Assembly: GCF_042477335.2 (NCBI RefSeq)
Contig: NC_091251.1
Coordinates: 36,100,501 to 36,164,500 of the forward strand
Direction of reading: 5' to 3'
Source: Ovis canadensis
Lineage: Eukaryota; Chordata; Mammalia; Artiodactyla; Bovidae
DNA: 64,000 nucleotides
Shown: in pieces, positions 12,561 to 24,174 of the stretch
How positions within the stretch are numbered: the stretch's first letter is position 1
How the letters are laid out: each line of letters begins with the position of its first letter
Position numbers and translations under genes: made by a program
Notes under the pieces: model-generated
What the model was told of the DNA's origin: nothing
Database searches by the model: none
Seen by the model: only the letters and a program-made list of their open reading frames with translations

Positions 12561-13280
12561 ACGCTGAAGTGCAGTTCAAGTTTAAAACATTGCTTTCATT
12601 TATTCTGTGAAGGAAATAGGAACACACAATTTTGGAGCATAAGGGATTTTCAGGGATGGAAAGCCTGAGTGGAATAATCTATGTGGCTGTCTGCGTACAG
12701 TCAGAGGGAAGTAGTACGCCAGGGGAGAGGGTTACAAGAGGAATAGAAATTATAAAGATTTTGAAGATTAATTTCTCAACCTCGCATTTTACCAATAACA
12801 GTGATAACAGTAACTGGCCTACAATCAACTGAACATCATTTTCTATATTGCTCTTGGTGTATTATGCTTGTGATAAAGTATCTCAATTCCAAATGTTCAG
12901 AAGGTTAGTGTGGCCTGCATAGTGTGGCCTGCATAGTGTGGCCTCTCTTCCTCATGTATACACCAATTGCCAAAGTGACAATACAAGTCCCGTGTTAGCC
13001 AAGAAACATGATCTGTAAGTCCTGAAAGCACTGGGTTTTTCAATATAGTCAAGTTGCCCTCTTATTAGTGATAATGAATCCAACAAGAAAATTGGGGAAA
13101 AGGAATCCAAGCCACAAGACCGAATTTTCAGTCACTTCTAACACTTTCCCTCTTTTACCATCTCCTCTTCCACATGGAGGGTCAGCTAAATGCTTACTTC
13201 TAGCTCCATACCCTTGATTTTGGCCATCCTAATCACAAAACTCTTCAATCTTGAAATTCAAAGGATAACCTTCATCCCTC
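12561..13280. other. Unassigned DNA
   Basis: Unique-looking apart from the 14-bp tandem repeat at 12907. No gene seen. Confidence 0.5.
12907..12944. repeat. Short tandem repeat, 14-bp unit
   Basis: agtgtggcctgcat is present twice plus a partial third copy. Confidence 0.8.
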
Positions 13281-13634
13281 CCCTTTGGATTCTTCTTTTA
13301 CTAATGTATACTACCAAACATATATCTAAGCAGAGAGAGCAAAATGGGAATTAGAGCTGTGCTGTGTGCTTAGTCGCTCAGTCGTGTCCAACTCGTTGTG
13401 ACCCCATGGACTGTAGCCCACTAGACTCCTGTTTCCATGAGGATTCTCCAGGCAAGAATTCTGGAGTTGGTGGCCATGCCCTCCTCCAGGGGATCTTCTG
13501 AACCCAGGTCTCCCACACTGCAGGTGAATTCTTTACCATCTGAGCCACCAGAGAAGCCCCTTTGAATTCTTCTTTTACTAATTTTTACTACCAAACATAT
13601 ATCTAAGCAGAGAAAGCAAAATGGGAATTAGAGC
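13281..13634. repeat. 77-bp direct duplication around a Bov-tA
   Basis: The two copies (13281-13357, 13558-13634) begin with ccctttg and end with gggaattagagc. They match at 73 of 77 positions. The length is far above the usual 7-20 bp target duplication for L1-driven SINEs. Confidence 0.9.
13358..13557 (-). mobile_element. Bov-tA SINE flanked by 77-bp direct repeats
   Basis: This is a full Bov-tA in reverse orientation (gtgcttagtcgctcagtcgt through ctgagccaccagagaagccc). It sits exactly between two 77-base direct repeats, 13281-13357 and 13558-13634, which differ at four positions. Confidence 0.9.
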
Positions 13635-13789
13635 AAGAGGTTCTAAATTTTCTTTATCTAAAGTAATGAATACATGATGGGGGAAAAATTGGCTAATTAG
13701 TGGTGGCTTTTGAGTTTCTTTGAATTCTATGTTACATAATTATATTAATGGAGATAACACTTTGTAAAGATTTTAAGAGCTCTGAAAAA

Positions 13790-13915
13790 AAAATTACCAT
13801 TTTTATTCATATTTAATGGATGAGAAAAGGAGGCCTCCGGGTTAAATAACTTACCCAAATTTACACTTAGAATGTTGTAATCTGTATTCAAGCAATCTAA
13901 CTCTAGAATTCCAAA
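13790..13915 (+). repeat. MIR SINE fragment
   Basis: The order of aatggatgagaaaaggaggc, acttacccaaatttacactt and tctaactctagaattcc fits the MIR 3' half. Confidence 0.6.
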
Positions 13916-14039
13916 ACTTGACTTCTCTGCAGAGAACTGATTAAAATTTTAACTCCATTGCCCATTCCTCAGCTGTATGTTTTTTATGGATTGCATAAGA
14001 AAACAGGAGAGCCCCTAACCTAGTACTTAGCACGTAGTA

Positions 14040-14258
14040 TCCATCCATCACCTCTCAGTCATGTTCGACACTTTGCAATCCCGTGGACTGTAGTCTGCCA
14101 AGCTCCTCTATCTGTGGGATTTCCCAGGCAAGACTATTGGAGTGGGTTGCCATTTCGTCCTCCAGGGGTCTTCCCTACCCAAGAATTGAAGCCGCATCTC
14201 CTATATCGCCTGCATTGCAGGCGAATTCTTTACCGCTTGAGCCATCCAGGAGCACACA
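14040..14258 (-). mobile_element. Bov-tA SINE
   Basis: cacctctcagtcatgttcga through accgcttgagccatccagga. This is a diverged copy about 150 bases before the candidate promoter. Confidence 0.85.
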
Positions 14259-14408
14259 GTAAGTGATCACTAAAATAATAGTTCATTTAATCCTAAAGAT
14301 TAAGATGTTAGTCCTGCTTTCTCATTAAATGCCCTTAGTGATGACTGCAAAGCCCGTAACTTCAGTCCCCACAGAATTAACTTTTTCTGACTGGTGACTA
14401 GGGGAAGC

Positions 14409-14530
14409 TGATGTCATTGCTTAAGAGTTCCCATGAAGCCTATATAAGTCAGGTAGAACACCACCAACACTGCAGCTGCCCTTCCCAGCTGCTTTCTATC
14501 TCTACAGATTTCCCTTCAGTACTTGAAGGT
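14409..14530 (+). promoter_or_regulatory. Candidate distal promoter and first exon, possibly for OR4E1
   Basis: A compact set of signals lies in otherwise unassigned DNA about 4 kb upstream of OR4E1. It has a CRE-like TGATGTCA (14409-14416), an Olf1/EBF-like TTCCCATGAA (14428-14437), a TATA-like TATATAAG (14441-14448) and, about 80 bases on, a donor-like AAG/GTAGAA (junction 14528/14529). OR genes commonly have TATA and Olf1/EBF sites ahead of a short non-coding exon several kb upstream. This is inference from motifs only. Confidence 0.3.
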
Positions 14531-15239
14531 AGAATAACCCACCTAAAACTAGCAAGACACACTTTCCATCTAGAGAGTGTGCTGCGAAGAAAACAGGTTG
14601 CTTCAGTTACACTGGCTCTGATCAATTAGGTCGAGTTTTGTGCAGACATGTCCTGGTAAACTCGTGGGCCTGCAAAAGACGTGGGCAGTGGCTTTCCATC
14701 CCTTCTGCTCATCACTACAGCCTGACAAAGTGCAAACAAGATGTCATTCCTATACCACATACTCAACTGACTGAAAACCAATTCCAGAAAATCTTAGAGC
14801 AGAGCTGTATTCTCTACATATTGAAAAGCATGATAATAACATAGGTACAAAGGTGTGATTTTGCAGAAATGCTGAAATACCTCTCGTAAAATATCACCAA
14901 ATATATCTACTGTGACTTACTACCAAAAACTGTGAATAAGAACCAAGGGAACTTCGAGGGCTCTGATCTTTCTCGTAAAAAATCAAGGTAAATGGGGCTA
15001 TTTGACTAGACGAACTTAAAAATAAATTTCTATTTCTACTGGAAAATAATACTGTCTTTTTGTTTTGTGTTTTTGGCATCTATTTTATTAAGTCAGATGG
15101 AATTGCACATACATTCAGAGGCACAGCACTTGAATATTTATGTGAAAATTCACAACTGATAACTCATTCCACAGTAGACTTGGCAATTCAGGAGGACTGT
15201 GCACAGTATTGTTCAATCTTTTAAAACCCATGCCTTCTT
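14531..15239. other. Unassigned DNA downstream of the candidate promoter
   Basis: No repeat recognised. If the promoter at 14.4 kb is real, this would be the start of a first intron. Confidence 0.4.
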
Positions 15240-15431
15240 TTTAAAAAAATTTCTAATAATTATTTTTTTAATTTATTTATTTTCATTTGGAGGGTAATTG
15301 CTGTACAACACTGTGTTTGTTTCTGCTATACATCAGCATGAATCAGCCATAGGTCTACCTATTTCCCCTCCCTCTCGAACCTCCCTCCCACCTCCCAATC
15401 CATCCCACCCCTCTAGGTCGTCACAAAGTAC
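15240..15431 (-). repeat. L1 3' UTR antisense
   Basis: ggagggtaattgctgtacaa and the C-rich cctccctcccacctcccaat are the ruminant L1 3' UTR in reverse. Confidence 0.75.
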
Positions 15432-16440
15432 CAGAAAATAATACTCTTAATATTGAAAATACAAGACTAACAATTCAGTTCTCTTTGGAGTTGCTCAGAG
15501 CATCAGAAACAACCCAAGGTGAGTTTTATAGACTTTTTAATTTTTTTTTGTCTCTGCTTCTAATTGTTTTTTCCTGTTTTCCTGAAATGTATGCAATAAG
15601 CACTAGATTTCTGATGTGTGAATCATCCTTTTGATATAAACTAATAACAAATTCCTACTATGGTGGAACACATCCATTTCTCAAAACAATTTTTCCTGTG
15701 GCTCCACAGAAATAGAAAAAAAAAAAAACAATGGCAATGGGAAAAGTTTAGTTAGAAATGAATATCCATATCCTCTGGTGAGGGAACAGTCTTCATTTCA
15801 AACCTAGTTCTCAGAATGCACATTCTTCTCTATCTATGCTGGTAAATTTTTTCTTATTGATTTTGAAATAAACCCCTGGTTCTATTCTTGGCTAGTTCTT
15901 CAGCTTTCAATTTGCAATCATCCTTTTAGAACGTAATAAATTGCAAAGATAACAGATGTAAATCATCAAACATTTAATACAGTTTTCTGGAGGAAAAACT
16001 TTAAGTGGACACTCCAAGAAAAAATTTTAAATAGCAAAATCAATCCATAGCTATTAAGATGTAACTGTAAATATTAATTCAAGCGCTAGATACTGTGTGT
16101 GAGTTTAACTTAAATGATGACTGAAAGACTTCTCTGCCCTCCAAAATACCGTCTTTGTGACAGATCTGCTTTGCTAGTTCCTTTCGGTGACACTGCCATT
16201 AGTCTTTCCTCTGGTACAGACAACAAAAAAAGGCATTGTCTGCAGAAGAGCATCATCATGAGGCATGGGAAATATTTGAGAAGAAAGGGCAATGGAGTAG
16301 AAGAGAAACGATTTCCTCTATTCTCTTTTCATAAGCAGAGTGAAGTTGATTCATTTGACTGACAGAAAGCCTGATGTTGAGGACAAAATAAAGAACCTGT
16401 AGTCATCAAGGAAGAAAGCAGGATAGGATGAGATAATCAT
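15432..16440. other. Unassigned DNA
   Basis: A/T-rich with homopolymer runs (about 15715-15730). Frames of 60-80 codons near 16110-16360 lack any known domain. Confidence 0.5.
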
Positions 16441-16640
16441 GCATGCTCAGTGGTGTCCAACTGTTTGCCACCCTATGGACTGTAGCCAGGCTTCTCTGTC
16501 CATGGGATTTCCCAGCAAGAATACTGGAGTGGGTTGCCATTTCCTCCTCCAAGGGATCTGTCTGCTCTGGGATTGAATTAGTGTCTTCTGTGTCTCCTGC
16601 ATTGACAGGCAGATACTTTACCACTGCACCACCCGGGATA
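16441..16640 (-). mobile_element. Bov-tA SINE
   Basis: gcatgctcagtggtgtccaa through ttaccactgcaccacccggg. Confidence 0.85.
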
Positions 16641-16894
16641 GGATAATAGTGCCTGAGGAACCAGGAGGACAGCTTACTTGCGTGGGCCATCCCTGCAAGG
16701 CTATACTTCCAGGCAGTGACACATGAGAGGCAAGCCTGAGAAAAGAGGCTTCCCACAGATGCCCACCCAAACTGCCCCATGAACCTAGGAGAGTAAAAGA
16801 GAGGTTGTCACTGAGACATACTGTACTTTATGCCACCATTATGTCAATTATCACAAAAATTCAGATCAGAGAGGTAGTAAAGAAAGCCTGCACC

Positions 16895-16995
16895 AAAAGT
16901 CAGGAGGCCCGAGCTCTAGACCCAGCTATTACTCCAGTTTTTTGTAAACTTGGCCAGTTGCTTTCCCTCTCTGTGTTTTGCTTTCTCTATTTATT
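16895..16995 (+). repeat. MIR fragment
   Basis: ctctagacccagctattact then tggccagttgctttccctct, a MIR middle segment. Confidence 0.55.
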
Positions 16996-17036
16996 AAAAA
17001 AAAAAAAAAAGATTAGGTAAACTCTCAGTTCCCATT

Positions 17037-17318
17037 GGAGAAGGCAGTGGCACCCCACTCCAGTGCTCTTGCCTGGAGGATCCCATGGATGGAGGAGCCT
17101 GGTGGGCTGCAGTCCATGGGGTCACCAGGAGTCGGACACGACTGAGTGACTTCACTTTCACTTTTCACTTTCATGCATTGGAGAAGGAAATGGCAACCCA
17201 CTCCAGTGTTCTTGCCTGGAGAATCCCAGGGATGGGGCAGCCTGGTGGGCTGCCGTCTATGGGGTCGCACAGAGTTGGACACAACTGAAGCGACTTAGCA
17301 GCAGCAGCAGCAGCAGCA
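17037..17318 (+). mobile_element. BovA2 SINE (dimer)
   Basis: Two monomers starting ggagaaggcagtggcacccc and (about 17179) ggagaaggaaatggcaaccc, with a cagcag tail. Confidence 0.92.
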
Positions 17319-17394
17319 GATCCCGTTAAGAATTGAGAACCTGTGACTCTATATAATATATGCATTTCTTTTCTCAATATTTGTTTATTAATTT

Positions 17395-17515
17395 GAGTGC
17401 ACCACCAGGTCTTAGTTGCAACATATGAGCTCTAATTCTCTGACAGGGATCAAACCCGTGCCCCCTGCAATGGGAATGTGGAGTCTTAGTCACTGGACGA
17501 ACAGGAAAGTCCCAA
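17395..17515 (-). mobile_element. CHR-type SINE
   Basis: ctgacagggatcaaacccgt and the gaacaggaaagtccc end in reverse orientation. Confidence 0.7.
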
Positions 17516-18126
17516 TATATACATTTTTTACAAAATTAGGGATGCTTGGGTCAAAAGTAGGCTAATCTTTTGTAAAAGCAACTACCGTTGATTTACTGTG
17601 GTCTATTAAGTCAGATAAGAGAGTTGGAATTTAAAAGAACTGAGATAATCTAGCCAAGACAGTGATGCTGTTAGGCCTGGACTTTGACCTCCAGGTTAAG
17701 TATGAGCAAGTCTGTCCTCAACTCAGAGGTGGAGGAGAAGCAAGCCTCTCTGCACCCTCTCTAGCTTTCTTAAGCTTCCCTGGGTTCTATCTAGCCTCCT
17801 CTAAAGTATTGTTCAAAGAACATCTCAGCCGCATTGCCAGCAACTTGGTGAAAATCTACTACCTTCTGAAACTAGATCACTAAAAATACAGTCTCAGGGT
17901 ATCATGGCAGAGCGACAAGGAAGTAAGGGTTTGGGTTAGTGAACATATGGTCAACAGGACAATAAAGAAAACTATGTTCCAGGTCAGAATTTGTATAACC
18001 CTGGAAAAATTACTTTTTGAAGGTAAGAAGAACCTTCATTTCTTCTCCTATAAAAACCTATACCCTAAAACTAAACCTGATATTTTATACAATAAGGGAG
18101 AAATAAGTTATTTGATTTCTCCCTAC
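17516..18126. other. Unassigned DNA upstream of OR4E1
   Basis: No repeat or coding signal seen; presumably within the OR4E1 5' region. Confidence 0.45.
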
Positions 18127-18349
18127 CTGATGAGAAGAGCTGACTCATTTGAAAAGACCCTGATGCTGGGAAAGATTGAGGGCAAGAGGAGAAGGGGATG
18201 ACAGAGGATGAGATGGTTGGATGGCATCACCGACACAAGGACATGGATTTGGGTGGACTCTGGGAGCTGGTGATGGACAGGGAGGCCTGGCGTGCTGCTA
18301 TTCATGGGGTTGCAAAGAGTCGGACACGACTGGTGACTGAACTGAACTG
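18127..18349 (+). mobile_element. BovB 3' terminus
   Basis: ctgatgagaagagctgactc through gtgactgaactgaactgt. It lies about 240 bases before the OR4E1 splice acceptor. Confidence 0.88.
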
Positions 18350-18607
18350 TCCAAGATTGTTTTACATCTCTTAGTGAATCAATTTTTTCTATTCTTTTGT
18401 TCTTTTCTATTCTTTTGTTCCAAAAGCAACTACTATGTGTCCAGCATAATTTAAGATGCTGAATGGGGATTTAAAAATGAGATACTTCACTAGAAAATCT
18501 AGATGGAGAGAAGTCATAAACACAGAAAAACCTAAGTGGCCAAATGACTGATGCAGATATTAAGTGGGTTTTTTTCTAATTTTTGACAGGCGTGTGCAAC
18601 AGTGAGA

Positions 18608-19555
18608 ATGGAAGAGGCCGTTCTACTCAATCAAACAACTGCACTGACATATTTTCGGCTTAGAGGTCTATCTACAAATCAGAACGTGCAGATGGCTGCA
18701 TTTGCCATGTTCCTTGTTTTCTATGTCCTGACACTGATTGGAAACATCCTCATTGTCATAACCATTATCTATGACCATCATCTCCATACCCCCATGTATT
18801 TCTTTCTCAGCAACCTATCCTTCATCGATGTGTGCCACTCCACCGTCACTGTCCCCAAGATGCTGATAGACACCTGGTCAGCGGAGAAGCTCATCTCCTT
18901 TGATGCCTGTGTAACGCAGATGTTCTTCCTGCACCTCTTCGCCTGCACAGAGATCTTTCTCCTCACTGTCATGGCTTATGATCGGTATGTGGCTATCTGC
19001 AAACCGCTGCAGTACATGACAGTGATGAACTGGAAAGTGTGTGTGCTGCTGGCTGTGGCCCTCTGGACAGGGGGTACCATCCACTCCATAGCGCTGACCT
19101 CGCTCACCTTCAAGCTGCCCTACTGTGATCCTCATGACATTGACAACTTCTTCTGTGATGTGCCTCAGGTGATCAAACTGGCCTGCGCCGATACCCACGT
19201 CATTGAGATTCTCATCGTCTCCAACAGTGGGCTGATCTCCGTGGTCTGTTTTGTGGTCCTTGTGGTGTCCTACGTGGTTATCCTGGTGAGTCTGAGGCAG
19301 CAGATCTCAGAAGGCCGGCGGAAGGCCCTGTCCACCTGCGCGGCCCACCTCACCGTGGTCACACTCTTTCTGGGACACTGCATCTTCATCTATTCCCGGC
19401 CATCCACCAGCCTCCCAGAGGACAAGGTGGTGTCTGTGTTTTTCACCGCTGTCACACCCCTGCTGAACCCTATCATCTACACCCTTCGGAATGAAGACAT
19501 GAAAAATGCCTTGAACAAATTAATGGGGAGGGTAAAGGGAAGAGAAAAGAAATGA
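18608..19555 (+). CDS. OR4E1: Olfactory receptor family 4 subfamily E (OR4E1-like), intact
   Basis: This is a complete single-exon seven-transmembrane odorant receptor of 315 residues. It would act at the plasma membrane of olfactory sensory cilia and couple to Golf; its ligand is unknown. Seen: an N-terminal glycosylation site (NQT, residues 8-10), GN in TM1 (45-46), LHTPMY (59-64), Cys101 and Cys183 for the conserved disulfide, MAYDRY at the end of TM3 (122-127), SY in TM5 (221-222), KALSTCAAHL at TM6 (239-248, a variant of the usual KAFSTCxSHL) and PLLNPIIY in TM7 (284-291). The ATG at 18608 is used; a GTG two codons upstream is not a mammalian start. A pyrimidine tract and CAG/G splice acceptor end at 18589, as expected for the 3' coding exon of an OR gene with a non-coding 5' exon. 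The next gene, OR4E2, lies about 7 kb away and faces it. The subfamily is certain; naming it OR4E1 rests on position and opposite strand to OR4E2. The human OR4E1 allele is often listed as disrupted, whereas this copy is open. Confidence 0.93.
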   Translation: MEEAVLLNQTTALTYFRLRGLSTNQNVQMAAFAMFLVFYVLTLIGNILIVITIIYDHHLHTPMYFFLSNLSFIDVCHSTVTVPKMLIDTWSAEKLISFDACVTQMFFLHLFACTEIFLLTVMAYDRYVAICKPLQYMTVMNWKVCVLLAVALWTGGTIHSIALTSLTFKLPYCDPHDIDNFFCDVPQVIKLACADTHVIEILIVSNSGLISVVCFVVLVVSYVVILVSLRQQISEGRRKALSTCAAHLTVVTLFLGHCIFIYSRPSTSLPEDKVVSVFFTAVTPLLNPIIYTLRNEDMKNALNKLMGRVKGREKK

Positions 19556-19654
19556 AAATGTCTAAGCCCTTATGGTGCCTGGTGTTCCAAATTAAAGAAA
19601 TGCCTAGCAAAGATATGTTACAAGCCACATTGATCAAACTATATGACTTGTGAA

Positions 19655-19890
19655 ACTATCTTCCAGTCCGATAACTGACAATCATAGCAATTACTATGAT
19701 TTTTAATATCTTCCACAGGCGGGAAATTGTTCTAGGCACTGTGAAATTACTTAATTCTCACAACAACCCTGTGAGGTGTGTATAAGCTTGTTTACTCATG
19801 AAGAAGCCAAAGCTCAAAAATACCAAACACCATGCCCAAGGTCACCCAGCCAGGAAATGATGAACATAGGATGTTAAGCCAAATGTATCA
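19655..19890 (+). repeat. MIR SINE downstream of OR4E1
   Basis: ttctcacaacaaccctgtga and cccaaggtcacccagccagg are MIR core sequence. It lies in the probable OR4E1 3' UTR or flank. Confidence 0.75.
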
Positions 19891-20184
19891 ACACAAACAT
19901 GTTGTTTTCCTTACATCATGGTTCCTATCCCTGCGTTTGTGTTAGGGTGATAACCAAAGTCTAAGCAAATGTTCAGATTTCTGGGCAGCACTTGCCAACA
20001 GCATTCACTCAGACACTTGCCTAAATAGCTTTGCAAACATTGGTAAAGCAGGCAAAGTAAGTTTGCAAATGACTTCAGTAAAGCAGAAGGAAGACTTTGA
20101 ACCACTGAAGTTGATATCCTCAAGTGTTCAGGAAAAACTCTTCCATTAAGACAATAAAATGGGGATATCTTATTATCCATTCAT

Positions 20185-20710
20185 CTGACAAATATTTACT
20201 GAGCACCTATTATGTGCTAAGTACTAGGTTCGTAATCATAAATAAAATACATAGTCCTCCTTTCATGCTGTTTAGAGTTTAGTGAGAATAGGAGACAAGA
20301 ATATGTGGGAAGAGAATTTGGGGAAGAATGGGTACATGCATATGTATTGCTGAGTCCCTTAGTGTTCACCTGGAACTATCACAACATTGTGTGTCAATCA
20401 GCTATATGCCAATACAAAATAAAAAGGGTTTTAAAAAAGGAAAACAAAATATAAACAAATTTTAATTTCAGATCATGACAAATGTCATGAAAGACAATGA
20501 TGTTAGAGAGTTAGAGAAGAGACTGTCTCTAGATTGCTTAGTTAAGAAGGTCCTCTCTGAGGAAATGCCATTTAAGCTAGGATCTGAAAGATGAAAAAAG
20601 AGCCAACCATGAGAAAAGAAAGGTGATGAACTTTCTAGGCAGAGGAAATGGCAGATGTAAAGATCGATGTTTAGAAAGAACCTGGCCTCTTCCAAGAAAT
20701 AAAAGGCCAG
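20185..20710 (+). repeat. L2-like LINE with L1 3' end inside
   Basis: tgagcacctattatgtgcta and, further on, gaggaaatgccatttaagct resemble L2 3' sequence. An L1 3' end (about 20340-20440, acaacattgtgtgtcaatca) interrupts it. Confidence 0.55.
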
Positions 20711-21490
20711 TGTGGACACCACCCTTATGGCAGAAAGTGAAGAGAAACTAAAAAGCCTCTTGATGAAAGTGAAAGTGGAGAGTAAAAAAGTTGGCTTAAA
20801 GCTCAACATTCAGAAAATGAAGATCATGGCATCTGGTCCCATCACTTCATGGGAAATAGATGGAGAAACAATGGAAACAGTGTCAGACTTTGTTTTTCTG
20901 GGCTCCAAAATCACTGCAGATGGTGATTGCAGCCATGAAATTAAAAGACGCTTACTCCTTAGAAGGAAAGTTATGACCAACCTAGATAGCATATTCAAAA
21001 GCAGAGATATTACTTTGCCAACAAAGGTCCGTCTAGTCAAGGCTATGGTTTTTCCAGTGATCATGTATGGATCTGAGAGTTGGACTGTGAAGAAAGCTGA
21101 GCACCAAAGAATTGATGTTTTTGAACTGTGATGTGAAGACTCTTGAGAGTCCCTTGGACTTCAAGGAGATCCAACCAGTCCATCCTAAAGGAGATCAATC
21201 CTGGGTGTTCTTTGGAAGGAATGATGCTAAAGCTGAAACTCCAATACTTTGGCCACCTCATGCGAAGAGTTGACTCATTTGAAAATATTCTGATGCTGGG
21301 AGGGATTGAGGGCAGGAGGAGAAGCGGATGACAGAGGATGAGATGTCTGGATGGCATCACCGACTCAATGAACGTGAGTTTGTGTGAACTCCAAGAGTTG
21401 GTGATGGACAGGGAGGCCTGGTGTGCTGCAATTCATGGGGTCACAAAGAACCGGACACGACTGAGCATCTGAACTGAACTGAACTGAACT
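20711..21490 (+). mobile_element. BovB LINE 3' fragment
   Basis: Begins at the RT segment after YADD (TTLMAESEEKLKSLLMKV) and ends in repeated gaactgaactg. The open stretch of about 139 codons at 20712-21131 is LINE RT remnant. Confidence 0.92.
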
Positions 21491-22631
21491 GTGGTTATAA
21501 CTTTGAATGTGAGGCAGAGAATGGTGAGGGATGATATTGAAGAAACAAAAAAGAATACTTTCATGTCCTCTCAAGAAGTTTGGAATATTTTTCAGTATAG
21601 TAGGAAGGTATCAGAATGGTGCAAGCACAGACCAGACATGACACAATTTGTGTTTAAATGAACTCGTTCTAGTTACTATGTAGAGAATTCATTCAGCTCA
21701 GCATTTGTTACTAAATAATAGTCACTCAATGTCACACTAATGGCTGGGAGAAAATGCCAAGTTGAATATAACACAGTTCTATGCTCCAGAATCTTTGGTC
21801 TAGTTGTGGTGACACACATTGTAATGTCATGAAACACTGTGCTCTGAGTGTAATGTGCTGAGTGGAATGGATAATAGGCGATATGAAGAGGATATTTCAG
21901 GCAACAGTGTCTCCTACCTGTGTACAAAAAGTGTGGCATAATGGGACCCAGCAGTTTACTCTGACTCCAGTGAGGAGGGCATGCTTAAATGCAGGGGGCT
22001 TTCAAAGGCAATCAGTAAAGGCGTGGTCAATAAATGTGTGGGTCACAAGACCCATGTCATATTTTTATGGTACTTTTGACAGGGCTGTGTCGAGAAGGAA
22101 ATTTAAGCCATTTAAGCCATTTCAGTTGTACAGAAGTGTGGTTATCATGGTAGTAAGGTATTCTACAGGTTTTCTGGGCAACACAATTTAACTTACAACA
22201 GACAGTACTAATCACAGAGTAATCTCATTCCCAAAGATAACTCTGTGCATAGTATAAAATCTAATTCATTGGGACTGGTTCATGGAATAACTAAACTGAA
22301 TTTGAAAATTATGGAATTTGTATGAAATAATTGCTTTTATTATAGGCGATGGCAGACAATCAAGAGGTACAGCACATTAAAGAACCCAAATAGAATCACC
22401 TTGTGTCGGATTCACACAGACAAACACCCACAAAGTGATAGTAAGACAACGCTTCATAGCAGTACTTAAGTGGTAGCTGGTAAAACTACAATGGAACAAT
22501 CTACAATCTTTTTTTTTTTTTTTGGTAGCTGCAAGCAAAATTTCTAATACTACCAGTCTTCAATCACATTAATCCTCATAACTCTCTAGAGAAGTAATGT
22601 AAAACTTTATTCTCCATTTCACAGGAAATGC
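21491..22631. other. Unassigned DNA between the OR4E genes
   Basis: Mostly unique-looking, with a T-homopolymer at about 22508-22524. A 109-codon plus-strand frame at 21862-22191 matches nothing I recognise. Confidence 0.45.
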
Positions 22632-22765
22632 AGAATGGAAATGGCAACCCACTCCAGTATTCTTGCCTGGAGAATCCCATGGATGGAGGAACCTGGTAGG
22701 CTACAGTCCATGGGGTCGCAAAGAGTCGGACACGACTGAGCAATTTCACTTCACTTTTCACAGGA
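22632..22765 (+). mobile_element. BovA monomer
   Basis: aatggaaatggcaacccact through gagcaatttcacttcacttt. Confidence 0.88.
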
Positions 22766-22777
22766 AAAGATTTTTAG

Positions 22778-22940
22778 ACTCAAATAAAATAAAATATGCT
22801 TAAATAATTATGCATTAATTATTAATTAATTAAATAATAAAATAAATAAATAAATTAAATTATTTAATTAATTAAAATAATAATTAATAAATAATTAATT
22901 TATTAAATAAATAAATATGCATTAAATAAATAGGACAGTA
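22778..22940. repeat. AT-rich low-complexity tract
   Basis: Almost pure A and T built on attaa, aaata and ttaat units. It begins at the BovA tail and probably grew from it. Confidence 0.9.
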
Positions 22941-24174
22941 AAAAGTAGAATGAAAATACCTTGACTCTTGGTTCTGTGGCTAACTTACTTTAAAGAGGAG
23001 ACAGGAATCACTATCACACAGAAGTTTGTTCAGCAACTTTGTAATAGACAATTAAAGTCCTCAGATTACAATCATCTTCTCTGCAATAGAGTAACTAATT
23101 GCCATAGTAGAAATAAACAAATAAGGATTAGGAATTTATTTCTGCACAAAAGGTACTAATGAGTGTGGAAATCTGTTCATATAAAAGTCTAAAATGTACA
23201 GGCATAATTAGATAATATTTCTAAGTGTATAGTAGTGATAGCTAGGCCTGATTTCACTTACAAATACATAAAACTCTGATTTTGACTTGGGTTATATTCA
23301 TGAAATAGTAGGCGATTGACAATGCATGACATTTTTTTGCCAATTTGCATATAATAGGGTTTAGATATTTTCATGAGCATCCCCCAGTTTAATAAGCTGT
23401 TTTGAGAACTTTCTGTCATTTCAATCATTTCTTACCTTTCAACCAGGGTTAATGAGTCACTCACTCTGTGCTGGGTATGTGTATGTCCATATTATCTGGA
23501 ACCCAATTCCCTAAAGTACTCATAAGCACTATTTTTACAAGTTAACAGAACTCGGCAGAATAATAGCCCAAAGGCCTCAATCAATTCTAATTCCTTTCAG
23601 AATAATCAAAGAAATATTAGGTATTTTATTATTAAGTGTATCCTATTTCATGCCATTATCTCCATTACAATTGATGTAACTACTTTATATGGCAGCTCTC
23701 TGACCATCTATAGGGTCTCTAATCCTACTCCCCTTGGCCACAGTATACCATCATCCTCTTTACCTCAGGATTTTGCCTGGAGTCTTCTTGATTTGGACTT
23801 TCCCATTCCACAATGAATTATTATACTTCTCCCAAGAGTGCTATTTTAGTTAACTCAGGAAATTAACACATAGAAATTATGTAAATCCAAGTACCTTCTT
23901 AACTATTTTCACCTATTTCTTCAAATAAATTTTAGAATATTATTGAAAATTATTGACCCAAAAAAGTCCTGTGGAGTTTCTAAGTAAATTAAATTTATAA
24001 ATCAATTTAAGAAAATCCATTATATTAGCAATTTTTCTATTCTTATACAAGGACATGTCTATATCTCTATCTCTCTACATTTTCTCAGCACAGCTTTGTA
24101 GTTTTTATTATAGAGGCATATATGCTTCCTTTATTGGGTGACAAGAAAATCCCATATAAACAAATCTGTATTGA
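22941..24174. other. Unassigned DNA between the OR4E genes
   Basis: AT-rich unique-looking sequence with no gene seen. Confidence 0.5.

Noticed and set aside
14411-14844. Small coding genes in the 70-codon frames after the candidate promoter
   Set aside because: No conserved domain, no supported start context, and frames of this length occur by chance throughout the window.
18878-19198. Minus-strand frame inside OR4E1
   Set aside because: Shadow of the receptor coding sequence on the other strand; no domain of its own.
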